A stretch of 64,000 nucleotides of DNA from Brachycybe producta. Lineage: Eukaryota; Arthropoda; Diplopoda; Playtdesmida; Andrognathidae. The position numbers were made by a program, and so were the translations under genes. This document shows, piece after piece, positions 1 through 12,270 of the stretch (position 1 is the stretch's first letter; each line of letters begins with the position of its first letter). Below the pieces are notes generated by a model. It was not told the origin of the DNA. It ran no database searches and worked only from the letters and a program-made list of their open reading frames with translations. Location of the stretch: contig JAUPFP010000008.1 of the NCBI GenBank assembly GCA_036925085.1, forward strand, positions 4,985,277 to 5,049,276. Reading direction: 5' to 3'.

Positions 1-2084
1 TATTAAACATTCAGTGAATTTGTTTAAAGTATGTTTAATGGCTTCAACCGAATGGACACAAGCAAACCCAATTTTAGTTTATACAATCTCCTTTCAAAAA
101 AAAATTGCAGTAACTTTTAGAACTAAGTCCGCTTCATTAACTCCATTAACAAAATCCACACAATACGTCAAACAAACATATTCACAAAAAAAAAATATTG
201 TTCAATTTTATGAAATATCATCTCATACAGAAAAATAGTATCTAGAGGAATAAAACAAATTAAAAGTTAAGCTCAAACTACTGAGAAAAATGTTTTCCAC
301 CCTTCCAAAAGTTAAGTTTATGTAATAGTCGATAAAATATGAATAAAAAAAAGATGCTAGTTTAATGCAAAACTCATTCAGACATATGGGATTTAGTATA
401 TATTATGCTGGTTCCTTCCTATCTACATGGATCACCCCCTTGCTACCCTCAAAAGGGTCAAGTAATATTCAGCTTTCCATCCCAACCCTCATAGAGAAAG
501 AAAGAAAGAGAAAAAAAATTAAATTTGTAAAAAGGGGAGAGACTAGACTGACTCATATCAGTCAATTCCTATAGAATAGAGGGCGTTGGCATAGAAGACA
601 ACCGCCATCTTAAACAGACAAGCTTTAGAAAATTTTGCAACACTATTGAAAAGAGCAAAAAAAAAAAGCTATTACACCTTTCAACTACTGTATCTAAATA
701 ACAGACTCTAAGGGAATCCCTCATTTCATTTCCACCCTCACATTACAACAAACTTGAGGGATTACTCATCCAGTACAGATACAAACTCATCCATCATGGC
801 TTCCCATAGTTCCCACCCTTCTTAACCCTCCATTTTCTCTATCTTCAACACCCAATATTATGACGCATTCTTTTAGTTCAAAAAAGTGTAGTTGAAAAGA
901 GGCTTCCTTGAATGCCATGAACCAATCTCTACCAGTGTCAAAGAAAGACAAATCCTACATTTTGTACAATATGATCCTCTCTCTTTCTATATTATTAGAC
1001 AATGGTTATAAAGCTCTCCTCACACCCTATATATTATATCCTTCCATATATATACTTTATGCGTTTTGGTAGTTGTGCCACAATAAGTACAAAATGTGCT
1101 CTTCCCAGTTATTCAATTACAGATGGTTCACCGTGATAAAGATACAGACTGGATCATACTGGACTCTTATCCCTCCCCCCTCCTAACTTGTAACATGGCA
1201 AAAGAACAATCTCTTCAATTTTTATTATACTTCTTCCCTCCCCCACACTCACAGGGTTTTTGTTGTTGTTGTTAAATGGACACTGGGCAATAGCGAAAAT
1301 CTCATACAGAAAAATAAATGTCATTTGTAATTTCCTTTCCTTCAAAAAAATAATTACTTGGAAGCAACAAAAAAAAAGCTCTTACAGAAGTAAAATGGGG
1401 TTTACAGCGAAAATCCCTTAAAATATAATAAAAAAAGTTGATTTTTAGCATAGAAAATATGTGTATCTGTTTGTTACAATTTTAAAAGCCAAATAAAAAT
1501 TATGTATAATTTAAATAATGAGTCAATATTAATTTTCTCTTCAAAAACTACTTTTTTTTAACAATTTCAAAGACGAAATTTGTTACTGGCTTCTTCTGTA
1601 CTTGTATAATTAAACTAATGGTTATTAATGAGAATGAAGCATTTCTAGAGAAGAAAAAAAACATTTTATGATTGTAACTTTAGAAAGTGTGGCAACATTT
1701 TTTTGTACCTCAGAAATTTAAACACGTCAAGTGAGAAATTTCACTTTTTAAAACTCTTTAGTTTAGTCTAAAGAGTTCTAAAAAGTGAGAAAAAAATGCT
1801 TATAAAAAGCATTTAATTTAAAAATCTAAATAGTAATTTTTAATTAGTAATTATCTCATTAGCGGAAAAAAAAAAAGATGAAAAAAAAAATGAAAACACT
1901 GAATTACTAAATAGTATCAGAATTTCAAATATATTCTCAAAGAACATATTTAAATATAAAAACTGCGGAAAATTATATTCAGAATTTGTGTCAAATTGAG
2001 AAAACAAAAATAATAAAAACAATAACATAGGTAAAACATAAAATTAGCATAAAATACACAAAAATCACAACATGATGAGCGTTT
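1..2084. other. AT-rich stretch without a recognisable gene
   Basis: No frame here is longer than about 75 codons, and none has coding-like composition. Positions 700-1340 are less A+T rich and pyrimidine-rich on the plus strand, so they could be transcribed untranslated sequence, but I see no poly(A) signal or splice context that proves it. Apart from the hairpin at 1741 only short A-runs are present. Confidence 0.6.
1741..1788. repeat. Short hairpin, 21-bp stem and 6-nt loop
   Basis: The arm at 1741-1761 pairs with 1768-1788 with one mismatch around a 6-base loop. The stem core is ACTCTTTAG against CTAAAGAGT. It is too short and AT-rich for a convincing microRNA precursor. It may be the relic of a foldback element, or a site able to extrude as a cruciform. 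Confidence 0.7.
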
Positions 2085-2420
2085 TTCAGCGCCATAACAA
2101 GCTAATTCTGCACCCGAGACGACAATTAAACTTGCGCCCCTATTTCCGATCATTTCGCCCGGGGCAGGTGCCTCCTTTTTAAAACTGCTCGAGTACCGGT
2201 ATTGTTTGTTATGCTTAGGATCTGAAAGCCAATTTAGCCAAATAAAAACCGGTCAAATAGAGCCACTAGATGCGCTCGTCAAGCACATCCAGCGATAAAA
2301 GATGTCGCTCATTAAAAGCGCTTGAACGAGCTCCCCCCCCCCCCCAAAAAAAAGAACCTCTTAGAAGCTGAACGCAGCCGAAGTCATTTGACCTCATCTT
2401 TGACGGAAGTTTTGGTCATC
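2085..2420. mobile_element. GC-richer island, probable degenerate DNA-transposon sequence
   Basis: G+C rises sharply against the flanks, with motifs such as CGCCCGGGGCAGGTGCC at about 2157. A 12 to 13-bp imperfect inverted repeat (GCTCGTCAAGC near 2275 against GCTTGAACGAGC near 2320) encloses about 30 bases, and a C-run follows at 2331-2345. No frame encodes a recognisable transposase. The element-like composition and the inverted repeat suggest an old non-autonomous insertion, but its ends are not defined. Confidence 0.35.
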
Positions 2421-3465
2421 TTATAAATAGGCTTATGTCTGTAAAAAATAGGGACTGTGATTGGAATACAAAACGTCTAAAATGACGGAAATGATTGCTG
2501 ACCAGTGTTGACCAATAATCCCATTATATCCAATTCAACTACAAGATTGGTGGAAATAAACAATACTATTTACACTTCGAAAAACAGAAACCTGCATCAA
2601 AAGCATATTTCTCAATACCATTCATATAACAATAGATTGTATAAATAACAAGAAAAAAAAATAGTATGCTGATGATTTGATCAACAACAATAACACCGCG
2701 CGAACAGGAAATAAAATATTTGTCACGTTGAAGCCATAATCTGAATTAAATTAGCCACATAACTGCGTTTACACGTATAAACTAAAGCCCTGCTTGTATT
2801 TTCAAATAACAAATTTAAAGAAAGCAAATATACACCACTTTCGCCATTTTAAAATTCAAGCATAAAAATGAAACATGTTTCTAGATGACTCAGTCACACC
2901 ATAACCTCTTAATATAATACAAGTGAGACGACATGTATTGTCACACATGTGTAATACAAGTTTGACAGTTTCTCGTGTGATGTTTAAATTTGTTACAATT
3001 TAACAAAATGCTTGTCACTGTGGTGTATCTCCTAAGACCTACTGTAAGTCACTTAGGAGTGCATTTGAGAAAGTCTAGCAGCATTGCTTGGGGCAATGTA
3101 GGAACTGTCAACTTATAACAGCAGCAGCAGCACTTTCAGAATGCAGGTATTGCAGTCCATTATGAATAGTAACTCAGACTGAAGATACTTTTCAATCAAG
3201 GGTTTAATTAAAGTTACTACAGGAGTGACCAGAGTTTACCACAAATTTACTGAGATTTTCAAATACCTTCCGAAAAATTCTTGTAGAGCAATTGCACACT
3301 ATAATGCATTTCAAACGCAATACTGACAATAAAAGAATATTGGGGTGATCAAATCAATCAATAACCATTTTGAAATGATTGAAAAGTGAGTGATTCAATT
3401 TAAAATCCCAGCACTGTAGCTTTATTTATGGTTTACACTGTTCCTTTTGTGTGCAATACATGTAT
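2421..3465. other. Spacer, no gene seen
   Basis: AT-rich sequence with a short CAG run at 3119-3131 and a 9-bp stem (CTCCTAAG against CTTAGGAG near 3028-3059). No coding-like frame or repeat shared with the rest of the window was recognised. Confidence 0.5.
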
Positions 3466-3870
3466 ATATTCAGTGGCGATCACAGCAGCAATATTTACAG
3501 CCAGTGCCCGATTACTAAATTGTCTGAGTAGGCACCGGCCTATGGGCTCCACGCCTTTTATGGGCCCGGCGACGACGGATCAAAATAATATTGATTTGAT
3601 ATTGAAAGAAAATTGTACAATAAAGCTTTATTAAATTGTTTAACTTAAAGTTTTGTTGGGGGCCCCGAGATTTCGACTGTCTAGGGGGTCTCCAAAGGGT
3701 TTAATTCGGCACAGTTTACAGCGAGATTCACTGCTTTGTCCCCCACCCATAATCTATCCATGCGCCATCCAAATTTCGTCCACTATTTGGACGATTTATT
3801 GCAACGCAACAAAGGTCTAACATGCTTGGGTCAAGATATTGTTTCAAAAGGTGTTGAATGAAAGAAAAAT
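3466..3870. mobile_element. GC-richer transposon-like segment
   Basis: The segment opens with CAGTGGCGATCACAGC, resembling the CAGTGGCG termini seen at 63825 and in the right end of 16952-17211. It holds C/G-rich blocks (GGCACCGGCCTATGGGC at 3531 and GGGGGCCCCGAGATTTCGAC at 3658) of the kind found in decayed hAT-like elements. An open frame of about 58 codons covers 3686-3862 on the plus strand. Its residues include HYLDDLLQ, superficially like the YxDD core of reverse transcriptases, but nothing around it supports that. Confidence 0.35.
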
Positions 3871-4699
3871 ACAAAAGAAAAACTTCTGTTATGTGTAAGA
3901 AAAAGAGGAAAGATCAAAGAAAAAGAACACCCAGAAACATGAAAAAAGACATCCGCATATTTCAGAACAGATATATTAAATAATGTTCGATTTTTACTAC
4001 TTATTCCTATATGTACTGTATATATGCAGTTGCAACTTTAAAAGAAAATGTCTTGAGGGTCAAACTACTCAAACATGTTCCAAAAGAAGGGGAAAAACAC
4101 CTGGTTATGTCGCCTCAATGTCTACCAAGTTCCTTATTTTTTTCTTTACTCACATAAACGTTACTTTTTCTCTCGATTTTTCGTTGTCTTCTTCTAAAAA
4201 TCCCCCACCTTTTTATTCTAAGATATTCCTTTTCCCTCTAACAATGAACACGCCATCATCATCATCAGCAGCAGCAACAGCAACATCAAAATCATCATCA
4301 GGAGGGCGTTTGCAAAAATATTCGCCATTTCCAAAGGCAATTGTCAATCATCTTCACGCAGCAAATTGGATCTTTTTGGCAAAGAACAAATGGTCGTATA
4401 ATATGGCAGTATATATTATATATAGTAGTCCTCTGTAGTAAAAAATAGTAGTACTAGTCTGTCTGGTATGAAAATGTGCGCAAGAGCAAGATGATCTTTT
4501 CCTATCTCATTTGCAAACAGATGTGCTTCTTTGCCTGATGGCCACCAGAAAAGCACTAAAACCACTTTTGACTTTAACTTCCGTCTACTTGTCTCTCACA
4601 CGTTATTGCTTCCAACAACCATATGCCAGTGTATTGTACTTTTTTTGCCAATAGAATTGAACATTTTCGAAACCCCTTTTCCACTCTTGTCTTCAACAA
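3871..4699. other. Spacer with a compound trinucleotide run
   Basis: A 151-codon plus-strand frame crosses 3983-4438. It is driven by pyrimidine-rich sequence and a compound (TCA)n/(CAG)n run at 4253-4305, giving serine and alanine stretches. Composition is not coding-like and no motif is visible, so I treat it as non-coding. Confidence 0.5.
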
Positions 4700-5228
<529 letters not shown>

Positions 5229-5360
5229 ATAGTATTCTTAGAGTTTTTAATCCTAATGACAATGACAACTTAGTCAAAGGTAGAGCTAAACTCCGTATCA
5301 AAAGTTCATTAGTGTAGCAAAACCACCTTTGACTTAGCATTCATTAGGAATATGGCCCTC
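5229..5360. mobile_element. Palindromic MITE, family FB-1, copy a
   Basis: It starts TAGTATTCTTA and ends AGGAATATGGCCCTC, a worn version of the family ends GGGTCGTATTCTTAA and TTAAGAATACGACCC. Inside it carries the family signature ACTTAGTCAAAGGTAGAGCTAAACT and its inverted partner CTTTGACTTAGCATTCATTAGG. A partial second unit (AAATCAAAGGTTGTGCTAAAC) follows at about 5370-5450. The family recurs near 19.4, 49.2, 49.4, 52.0 and 54.3 kb. It has no coding capacity. Confidence 0.75.
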
Positions 5361-5450
5361 AAGGACTGTTAAATCAAAGGTTGTGCTAAACAAATAAACC
5401 TTTATATGAAGCTTACTATAAAAAGTTGATCAGTTTAGCTCTGCATGGTT

Positions 5451-7510
5451 TGAACTACCTCACACTTTGGGATCATCTAGTAACAGGACCCTTACTGCTC
5501 AAATTACCAAAAATTAATAGAAATAATGGAAGAATTTGCATTTTTTTACACATAATGTGAGCAATGCTGATTAGCATTGTCTAATAATAAACAATAAATA
5601 GAATTTTGGTTATTCCGCATTTCAGAAACAACTTTTAAGAATATTTTTTTTTAAATTAAAAGAAAATTTAAAAAATAAGCGATGAAATAAATATGAGAAA
5701 GATTTTTTCATGCTAAGTATCGAAAAATAAACTCTTTAGTGAAAATTTCATATCAACAATTACTCATTTTAAAACTTGTACAAAATGCTGTTAAAAATTC
5801 TAATATGGCCGTTTTTCAAACTGTCAACAGACTAATTAAAGATACCATATAACATAAAATTACCAATAATTATATAAATTTTTAAGAAAAACTTTTTATA
5901 ACTGATATTTTTTCTTTTAAGTTGTATTCTAATAGGTGAATAAACCCTAGTTATTTTTCCGTTTCTGGCAATCCTAATTTGTACACTTGAATTTTGTTTC
6001 AACAAATTCATTTAAAAACGTCATATTAATTTTTAAGTAAATTATTTCCGCATATTATAATTGAAATATCCTGTAAACTGTTTGATTCACGATATTATAT
6101 TGTCCGATGATAGCCTCACACACACCCAAACAAACACAAAACAGAAGAAGAAAAAAATGGTTGGCATCTTAAAAATAAAAAGATTCATTTCAGCCTTAAG
6201 GTATTATAGAGTATATTATGAACATATATACAATATATATATATAGACTAGTAATTATGGCAAAAATATATCTTATGTGTGGCTGTCTCTAATTTTCCCC
6301 TTCATATTCCTGTAATTAAAGTGGCAATGAAACAGGCAATCAGATGGAACTTCCAATTCAAATTGCCCCTGAGCACCATAGAAAATGTTAACAATTAAGA
6401 AAAGGGAAATTGTGTTTCAAAAAGGTCTGTCTACACTACACACACAGAAACTGAGGTCAATGAACATAGAATGAATTCATTTTTATCAAGAAAAAACATC
6501 TTTTCTGATGTGAATAAATAAATTTCACATTTTCTACTTTAATATGCTTAATTTTTTTTTACAACAAAATTGTTCAAAAGACATAAAATTTCAAAAATAC
6601 ATAAAAAAAAAATAAAGAACCCCATAACTTTTTTTAACAAAATAAAAAAAAAAAAAACTAGAAAAACAGAACAAAATACGCTTTGTTTCTCCATCATAAA
6701 TAAATAAATAATATAAAAAACAAAATGGCGTTTTTAGTGAACACTTACCATTAGATGTTAGAAGGCGCCATCATTAATTTTAAGTGATGACATCTCAAAC
6801 CATTCGAGTGGCAAAGTCTTAACATCTCAATTTGAAGAGAAGAAGAAGAAAACGTTCTAAAATTTGAAATAAAACAATGAGAGAGTTTAGTTTTAAAAAG
6901 GAAGCAGCGACGAAACACATAGTTTCAGTTAATCATTTTTCCATGACAATTTCTATGCACTGCTGACTATGCATTTATAAGGCAGGCATTTACTACTACT
7001 TATGAGCAAAAATGCAACAACCCATGATGGAACAGGTCGATACGAACGAACACAGGTTCTATTTTTGCAATGGCAATTTTTAATATTTTTCAGGTTTTGT
7101 GTCTATTATAATAACACACATATACAACCAACCAACCCACCGACCAACTCTTGTTTATTGAAACCGTGAAAATGTGTTTTTCTTTACGCACCACTTCACT
7201 AGACTGAGCGCTTGACCAGTCACATAATGTGATGCCCAATTTCGAAGAAGAGGAATTTTTTTTTTGTTTGTTATTTAAGTCACAGTTTTTATTCATTAGA
7301 GCAATAGAAGTAGGCAGCAGATGGTATTGAATGCTTTTGTCATTAGTCGTCATCAAGGCTCATCATCACACACACACAAAATGAATCCTTAAGATTGTAC
7401 ACAATATGACAATGGAAAACTGACAAAACAGCCTGACAGTTACCAACCACTACAAGAATGATGCATCAATGTTACTATACTAGCTAGCATGCTTACAATT
7501 ACTTGCAAAC
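5451..7510. other. Spacer, no gene seen
   Basis: AT-rich sequence with A-runs. The phrase TTGGTTATTCCGCATTTCAGAAACAA near 5606 also occurs, altered, near 42736 and 49953, so it belongs to a dispersed repeat whose limits I could not set. No coding-like frame. Confidence 0.5.
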
Positions 7511-7538
7511 ATCTCTCTCTCTCTCTCTCTCTCTCTCT
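7511..7538. repeat. (CT)n microsatellite
   Basis: About 14 uninterrupted CT units. Confidence 0.97.
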
Positions 7539-7972
7539 AGTAGCTCTAAATCTTTATGATTTCAACTTATAAGTTATTAAATTTAGCTTTTTTTTTCTCA
7601 TGACATTACTCTTCGTCTAATCACCTAAATGTCTAATTATTCATAATTGATAATTTGATAATGATAAATTCACTATCTTAATACAAATAATTACTGTCCT
7701 TGTTCCAGTAACCCAGTAATGATCTAGACAAACCTAAGAGTATACACAATGATCCAATTATTTTTCATTGTGACATTTAACTGTAACACATTGGGTTCTC
7801 AAAATAGTTGCATCATTCCTAATTAGTCTTACTTATGGAACATTTGTTATAAAGGTCTACCTACAGGTCTTAACAATTATTTCCAATCATTTTTTTCCAA
7901 TAGAACATTAAAATATTAAGTACTAATGTTGCAAACACACCTACAAAATTATTTCAAATGATGATGACCCAC

Positions 7973-8154
7973 CTGGCCTAGTTAATGCGACAACTCCGAA
8001 AACAAACCCTGTGTCTTGCTTTCCAATGGGAGGCGAGAACCAGGTGTTCACTCTAACTGCAGGTCTTCTACAAGGTTCTAAAGAATAGATGACAGGACTG
8101 TCACCCCGGGCATCCGCGTCATCACCATCATCATGGCTCCAATGACTCCAATTT
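7973..8154 (-). CDS. Candidate internal coding exon B, unknown protein
   Basis: Read on the minus strand, the 182 bases give 60 uninterrupted codons between a candidate acceptor (AAGCCAG just before the exon, with the pyrimidine-rich TTTCTGGCTTTCTACCAG upstream) and a strong donor (CCAG followed by GTGGGT). Predicted residues include RGDSPVIYSLEPCRRPAVR, then NTWFSPPIGKQDTGFVFGVV, with a hydrophobic strand near the end. Base composition is much more G+C rich than the flanks. The frame is closed upstream by TAG TAA, so it can only be used as a spliced exon. Intron phases would be 2 before and 1 after. I recognise no family. The alternative is chance or a decayed pseudogene. Confidence 0.38.
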
Positions 8155-8202
8155 CTGGCTTACTACAAGTTGGGAACTGGTAGAAAGCCAGAAATTGGAG
8201 TC
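8144..8202. repeat. Perfect 18-bp inverted repeat at a candidate splice site
   Basis: GACTCCAATTTCTGGCTT at 8144-8161 is the exact reverse complement of 8185-8202. After one mismatch, 4 further pairs (CTAC with GTAG) close the loop. On the minus strand the second arm is the first 11 bases of candidate exon B plus its acceptor AG, so a folded transcript would hide that splice site. Confidence 0.85.
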
Positions 8203-8545
8203 TATAACCCTTCAACTTTTGCTGTTTGGGAGGCACAATATGGACGGCAGCCGAAGGCCTTCGTTGAGCTCCTGCTGTGGATTTCAAATTGTAGGCCCCT
8301 ACTTATTTTGTTTATCTGGCAGGTTGACAGTAAATAAAATACCTTATTTACTGTCTTTGCTACCTGGTTTTGCGCCTTTTTATTTTGCTTGCTTTTACTC
8401 GTGATTATATTTTTCTTGACAAATTTGCAACCGATGTCAACGGCAACCTCTAGGATCAACCGAATAAAATTGCTGCTTATCACCGCTCCCGTCAGTAACG
8501 GTAACAGTGGTCGACGCAATAAACGGCTCGGTGTACCATTCCCAC
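8155..8545 (-). other. Candidate 391-nt intron between exons A and B
   Basis: It runs on the minus strand from GTGGGA (8545-8540) to CCAG (8158-8155). It contains a perfect 12-bp hairpin, GACAGTAAATAA at 8326-8337 against 8344-8355. A 116-codon frame in another phase covers 8202-8552, so the interval is unusually poor in stops, and part of it may be a coding extension of exon A reached by a frameshift. The donor is moderate; the intron is an inference. Confidence 0.25.
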
Positions 8546-8645
8546 CTCCCATTGGGAAGTTCAGACTTTAGAAGTGGGTCTTTTCTACTGAAGTTTGACC
8601 GGGTTTTGGTATAGACATCGTAACAGCCCGGACCCAGGGTAGTCA
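8437..8645 (-). CDS. Candidate coding exon A, unknown protein
   Basis: On the minus strand an open frame follows a possible acceptor (TTTTTGTAACAAG) and runs 69 codons to a TGA at 8439-8437. Residues include GPGCYDVYTKTRSNFSRKDP, then ELPNGRWEWYTEPF, and VTVTDGSGDKQQFYSVDP near the end. The mix of W, G, P, C and acidic residues in a 70 percent A+T region is coding-like. If the internal donor GGGAG/GTGGGA is used, the exon is 8546-8645 and ends in phase 2, exactly what exon B needs. Otherwise it is a terminal exon ending at the TGA. No family is recognised. Confidence 0.38.
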
Positions 8646-10643
8646 CTTGTTACAAAAATATTTTTAAACATTTTGTACATGTGATTCAATGCCAACTTTC
8701 TTTTAAAAAACTTTAAAAAACTACTTTTAGAAAAGTTGAAGGTAAACATGAAAATACCACAAGTTAAGCTCATGAGTCTGAACTCTTTAGTTTGTATGCC
8801 ATAAATATTTTAAAGATACTATAAATTCAAACCAGATGCACAAGAGTTGCTTGCCGTTTGTATAAATTGCACTTGCATCAACTACAATTCTAGTTTACAT
8901 GAAGTAAAAAAAGCCTCTGTTAATGGGGTGCAAATTTAACTCTTTCAAATGATATATTTTGAATGCCATTTACTCTACTTATCACAAGTGAGAATGCAAT
9001 ATGCATGCACATGTATACAGTAAATTAGTAATGCCGTGATTGTGTATACATGTATGTTAGTGTGTGTGTGTGTGTGTGAAGTATTTGTACATGTGCATCT
9101 AATAATATAGGAACTTTTGTAGAAATGGCATTGATTAACATCTTTGTCGATAAACTTTTAACCTATTTCAGTTTGCCAAGAACAACTCACAGAGAAAAAT
9201 TTAGGATTACATTTGAATGGATTTTTTTTTACTCAAAAAGGCACAAATCAGAATTAATAGACCAAGAAACATGCCAGAAACAGTGTGTGGAATACAAGTT
9301 TAAATTTACACTGAAAACATACCATTTATATCCTACTGAAAACTTATCATTAATTTATCTAAATTTAGGCCTACAAGTGTCTCTCTCTCTCTCTCTCTCT
9401 CTGTGTCTCTCTACTTATTATAACTTAGTTAATTGTGTTGTAAACACGATTAACATATTAAAGTAATAATTTTAAATGCACAAAAAATTATTTCTTGAAG
9501 ACAGTTTTTTTTACTTTTATTTTTGTACCAATTCAAAACACGAATTTCGATGTTTAAAATTAGAATTGCTAATACAGGTAAATAAGAATACCAATTCTAA
9601 GTTTTCTTTTTTCAAAAAAAAAAAAAAAACGAAAGAACGGTTTGATGAATACTTTTTTTTCTAAACTAGTTTCTGTAAATCAATGATTAATTCGTCAATC
9701 TTTTAAATAAAAGTAAAAATGTGCGTCTAATCCACTTAAAAACATCGTCGCCTAAGATTTATGACTAACTCGTTAGGATTTTTTTTGGCTTCTATACTTA
9801 AAAACGACTAAATTACAATTTACAGCTTTTTGAACCTTAAAAAAATGATTCCAGATTGAATATAATTAATCATCTAGTCTGATATAACAGAGTCTTAGTG
9901 CCAACAAAATGATTTATGATTGAAATAAAATTCAAGTCTAATCTATTGTAGAGGTTTAATGTTATTTTTTTTTAATAAAAAAAAACTCTAGCGCAGACAA
10001 ATTTGTTTTCTAGTAAAATATGAAAGAAAAAAATTAGTTTTTACAAAATAAAAATGATACAAATTATGAGCAGATTTCCTTTTTAAAGATAATATTTTAT
10101 ATTATTAACTAAAAAAAATAAATGGAAGCAAAACTATGACAATAAGTGAATACAAGATAAAATATTGTAGTGCAAAAAAATTAAATTAAAAAATTTAAAT
10201 TTAATGTGTTTTCTTTCTCTAAAATAAACTAGTTTATTCGCTAATTTTCACACGTGAGGTAGATCTAATTTAGTATGTAACGAATTCTCATTCACTGAAT
10301 AAATGTAAACGATTATTTACAATGCAAATTCTAGTTAAATATTTAACTAGAATTCTAGATCGATTACAATAAAAAAACGTCTTTAAAAGCAACTCTCAAA
10401 AATGAATTAAGAGCCCCATCTCAACAATCAAAAGAGAACTTAAAGGATATTTATTCTGTTTTAGAATCAATTTTTTTCATCCAGAAAATTAAAAGTATGT
10501 CAAAAATAAAAAAAAAGTGAAATAAATAAAAAAAAAAAGTAATTGCATGCTTGGAAATTGCTATTTGAATAATACACAGTTAACGATAAGGATACGTACA
10601 TTCCTAAAAATCTTAACGTTAACAAACATTATCGGGGTTAAAG
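8646..10643. other. Spacer with small microsatellites
   Basis: AT-rich. It holds (GT)n at 9059-9078 and (CT)n at 9379-9402. The 113-codon frame at 9125-9466 is AT-rich and crosses the CT array, and is judged non-coding. No repeat family member was recognised between 9500 and 10640. Confidence 0.5.
9379..9402. repeat. (CT)n microsatellite
   Basis: About 12 uninterrupted CT units. Confidence 0.95.
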
Positions 10644-10912
10644 GCTGTGCAAAGCATTCAATTGTGATGTAACAATTTCGTTTAGATCAACCAACAATTG
10701 TTTTTTTTTATTCAAAAACACTGTTTAAAGGCTAGAACTAATAGTAACCAGATATCTAGCCTCTAACCAGCATTGTTTTTATTAGAAAAAGCGTAATTGC
10801 AGTTGTTCTAATGATGATGATGATTATTGATTACTTCACAATTGGCACTTGGGCCACAAATTAAGAAACATTTGCTTGATTTTTCGCATAAAAATCCGAG
10901 CCCTAGTAATTG
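10644..10912. mobile_element. Foldback MITE, family FB-2, copy A
   Basis: Ends are near-complementary: CAATTGTGATGTAACAATT on the left and ACTTCACAATTGGCACTTGG on the right, the latter followed by GCCACAAATTAAGAAACATTTG. A second internal pair, GGCTAGAACT and ATCTAGCCTCTAACCAG, makes the element almost palindromic. AATCCGAGCCCTAGT follows immediately and is shared with the copy at 37.7 kb, so the repeat extends past the foldback. No coding capacity. Confidence 0.8.
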
Positions 10913-11746
10913 TAACATTGCCCTTTTCTTTCACCATGCCCATTTTAGTAAACCCTATGCACCTTTTGCCACTTCTGTACATTGCCTGCAATGATAAACT
11001 TCCAAAATAAAGGCTTTTTTTTAATTTAAATCATCCAAACAGTAACAATTAGTTGACAAATAGTAGGTTGTTTTGCGTTACACCCATGCATAAAAAGGGC
11101 TTTTAAATGCCAATTTTTGTTACTGGACATTGGACACACTCATTCAAAACAAGAAATAAATGAAGAAATGTTCTGTAGTTATTCAACATTCACATAGAGA
11201 ACTGAAGTTATTCCACAAACACGGACAATAAATGCACGTTTTAATCATTTTCAACGTTCATCTAACTCCACCCAAAAACTAATATCGACAAAACTTTTGC
11301 CATTGCATTTGAAGAAAATGGTTTTAGTTCACATAGTTCGGTATAACAACAACAACAAAAAAAACCACGAGACTAAAATACTGACTTTTAACACAGCAGT
11401 TGGTCTCTCATTTTCTGCAAATGTTTGCTTCTAAAAAAATGCACTCACTCCACCCATATAATTGCGTCCATATTCATATTCATATTCCATATTCATATTC
11501 ATATTCACAAGAGACATGGCAAGCAGAAAAAAATGCACATTCTAAAAGCAATTGGACACCTTTTTTCTGCTCTAAGATCTATTCTCATTATAGACACACA
11601 TATCCCAACTTTCACCAAAGTTCAAATTATTCATCCGACTAACGGAAACTCATTAAAAATTCATAATATATTATGAATTGTACAGTAGTTATATTATAAG
11701 ATACCTATCATAAGTATTTTAATACTGTACTATAAAAAAGAAATAT
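10913..11746. other. Spacer, no gene seen
   Basis: AT-rich, with a (CATATT)n hexanucleotide run at 11469-11507 that accounts for the overlapping 80 and 83-codon plus-strand frames. Confidence 0.5.
11469..11507. repeat. (CATATT)n hexanucleotide run
   Basis: Six units with one single-base interruption. Confidence 0.9.
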
Positions 11747-12270
11747 ACTTAAGGTGACTGAATAGATATTTATTTTGTTTTTGTACCCTCCCCCACCTCG
11801 GGATGGCGCCACTGCAATAACTATATATTCAATAGGAGGTCTCTTCCATCATCTGCAGATATGAGAAAATTTATATTTTTTAAGCGAACGCGTTTTTCAA
11901 GAAAAACAGAACCAAAAAAAAAATTCGAAATGTTTTAGAAACTATAATAGTTAGTGATAATGTTAAAAGTTTTTTTTTTCATCATGATAAATCCTTCAAA
12001 ATAAACTTTTTGAAACAGTTTGAAAAAGGCGAAAATAGTTTTTTTATGAAATTTTAATGGAAAAACCTCCAAAACAGGTCATTTTTCAAACTGAACTATA
12101 AAATTGTTTATTTTTAAGATGTTGCCATGGAATAACTTTTCCAGTTTTGAAAACAATTTGAATTTTTTATTGTTGTTTCTAAAATAAAACGTTCGTTGCG
12201 TCCACATTTTAAAAAAGCATCTACATGGAGCTTAGTATTAGCCACTGCAGTGGCGCCATCTGGAGGGAGG
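11747..12270. mobile_element. Dispersed ~500-bp element with GATGGCGCC ends, copy 1
   Basis: Inside the repeat, GATGGCGCCACTGCA (11802) is inverted at 12246-12260 as TGCAGTGGCGCCATC, a 15-bp terminal-type inverted repeat. The interior matches 41773-42300 in the same order: AAATTTATATTTTTTAAGCG, TTCGAAATGTTTTAGAAACT, AAAATAAACTTTTTGAAACA and AAACTGAACTATAAAATTG. Homology also covers about 55 bases left of the TIR (CTTAAGGTG, then TTTTGTTTTTG). No open frame of note, so probably a non-autonomous DNA element. Confidence 0.8.

Noticed and set aside
3983-4438. 151-codon plus-strand frame, the longest in the window
   Set aside because: Low-complexity pyrimidine-rich start, compound TCA/CAG microsatellite in the middle, no domain or splice context.
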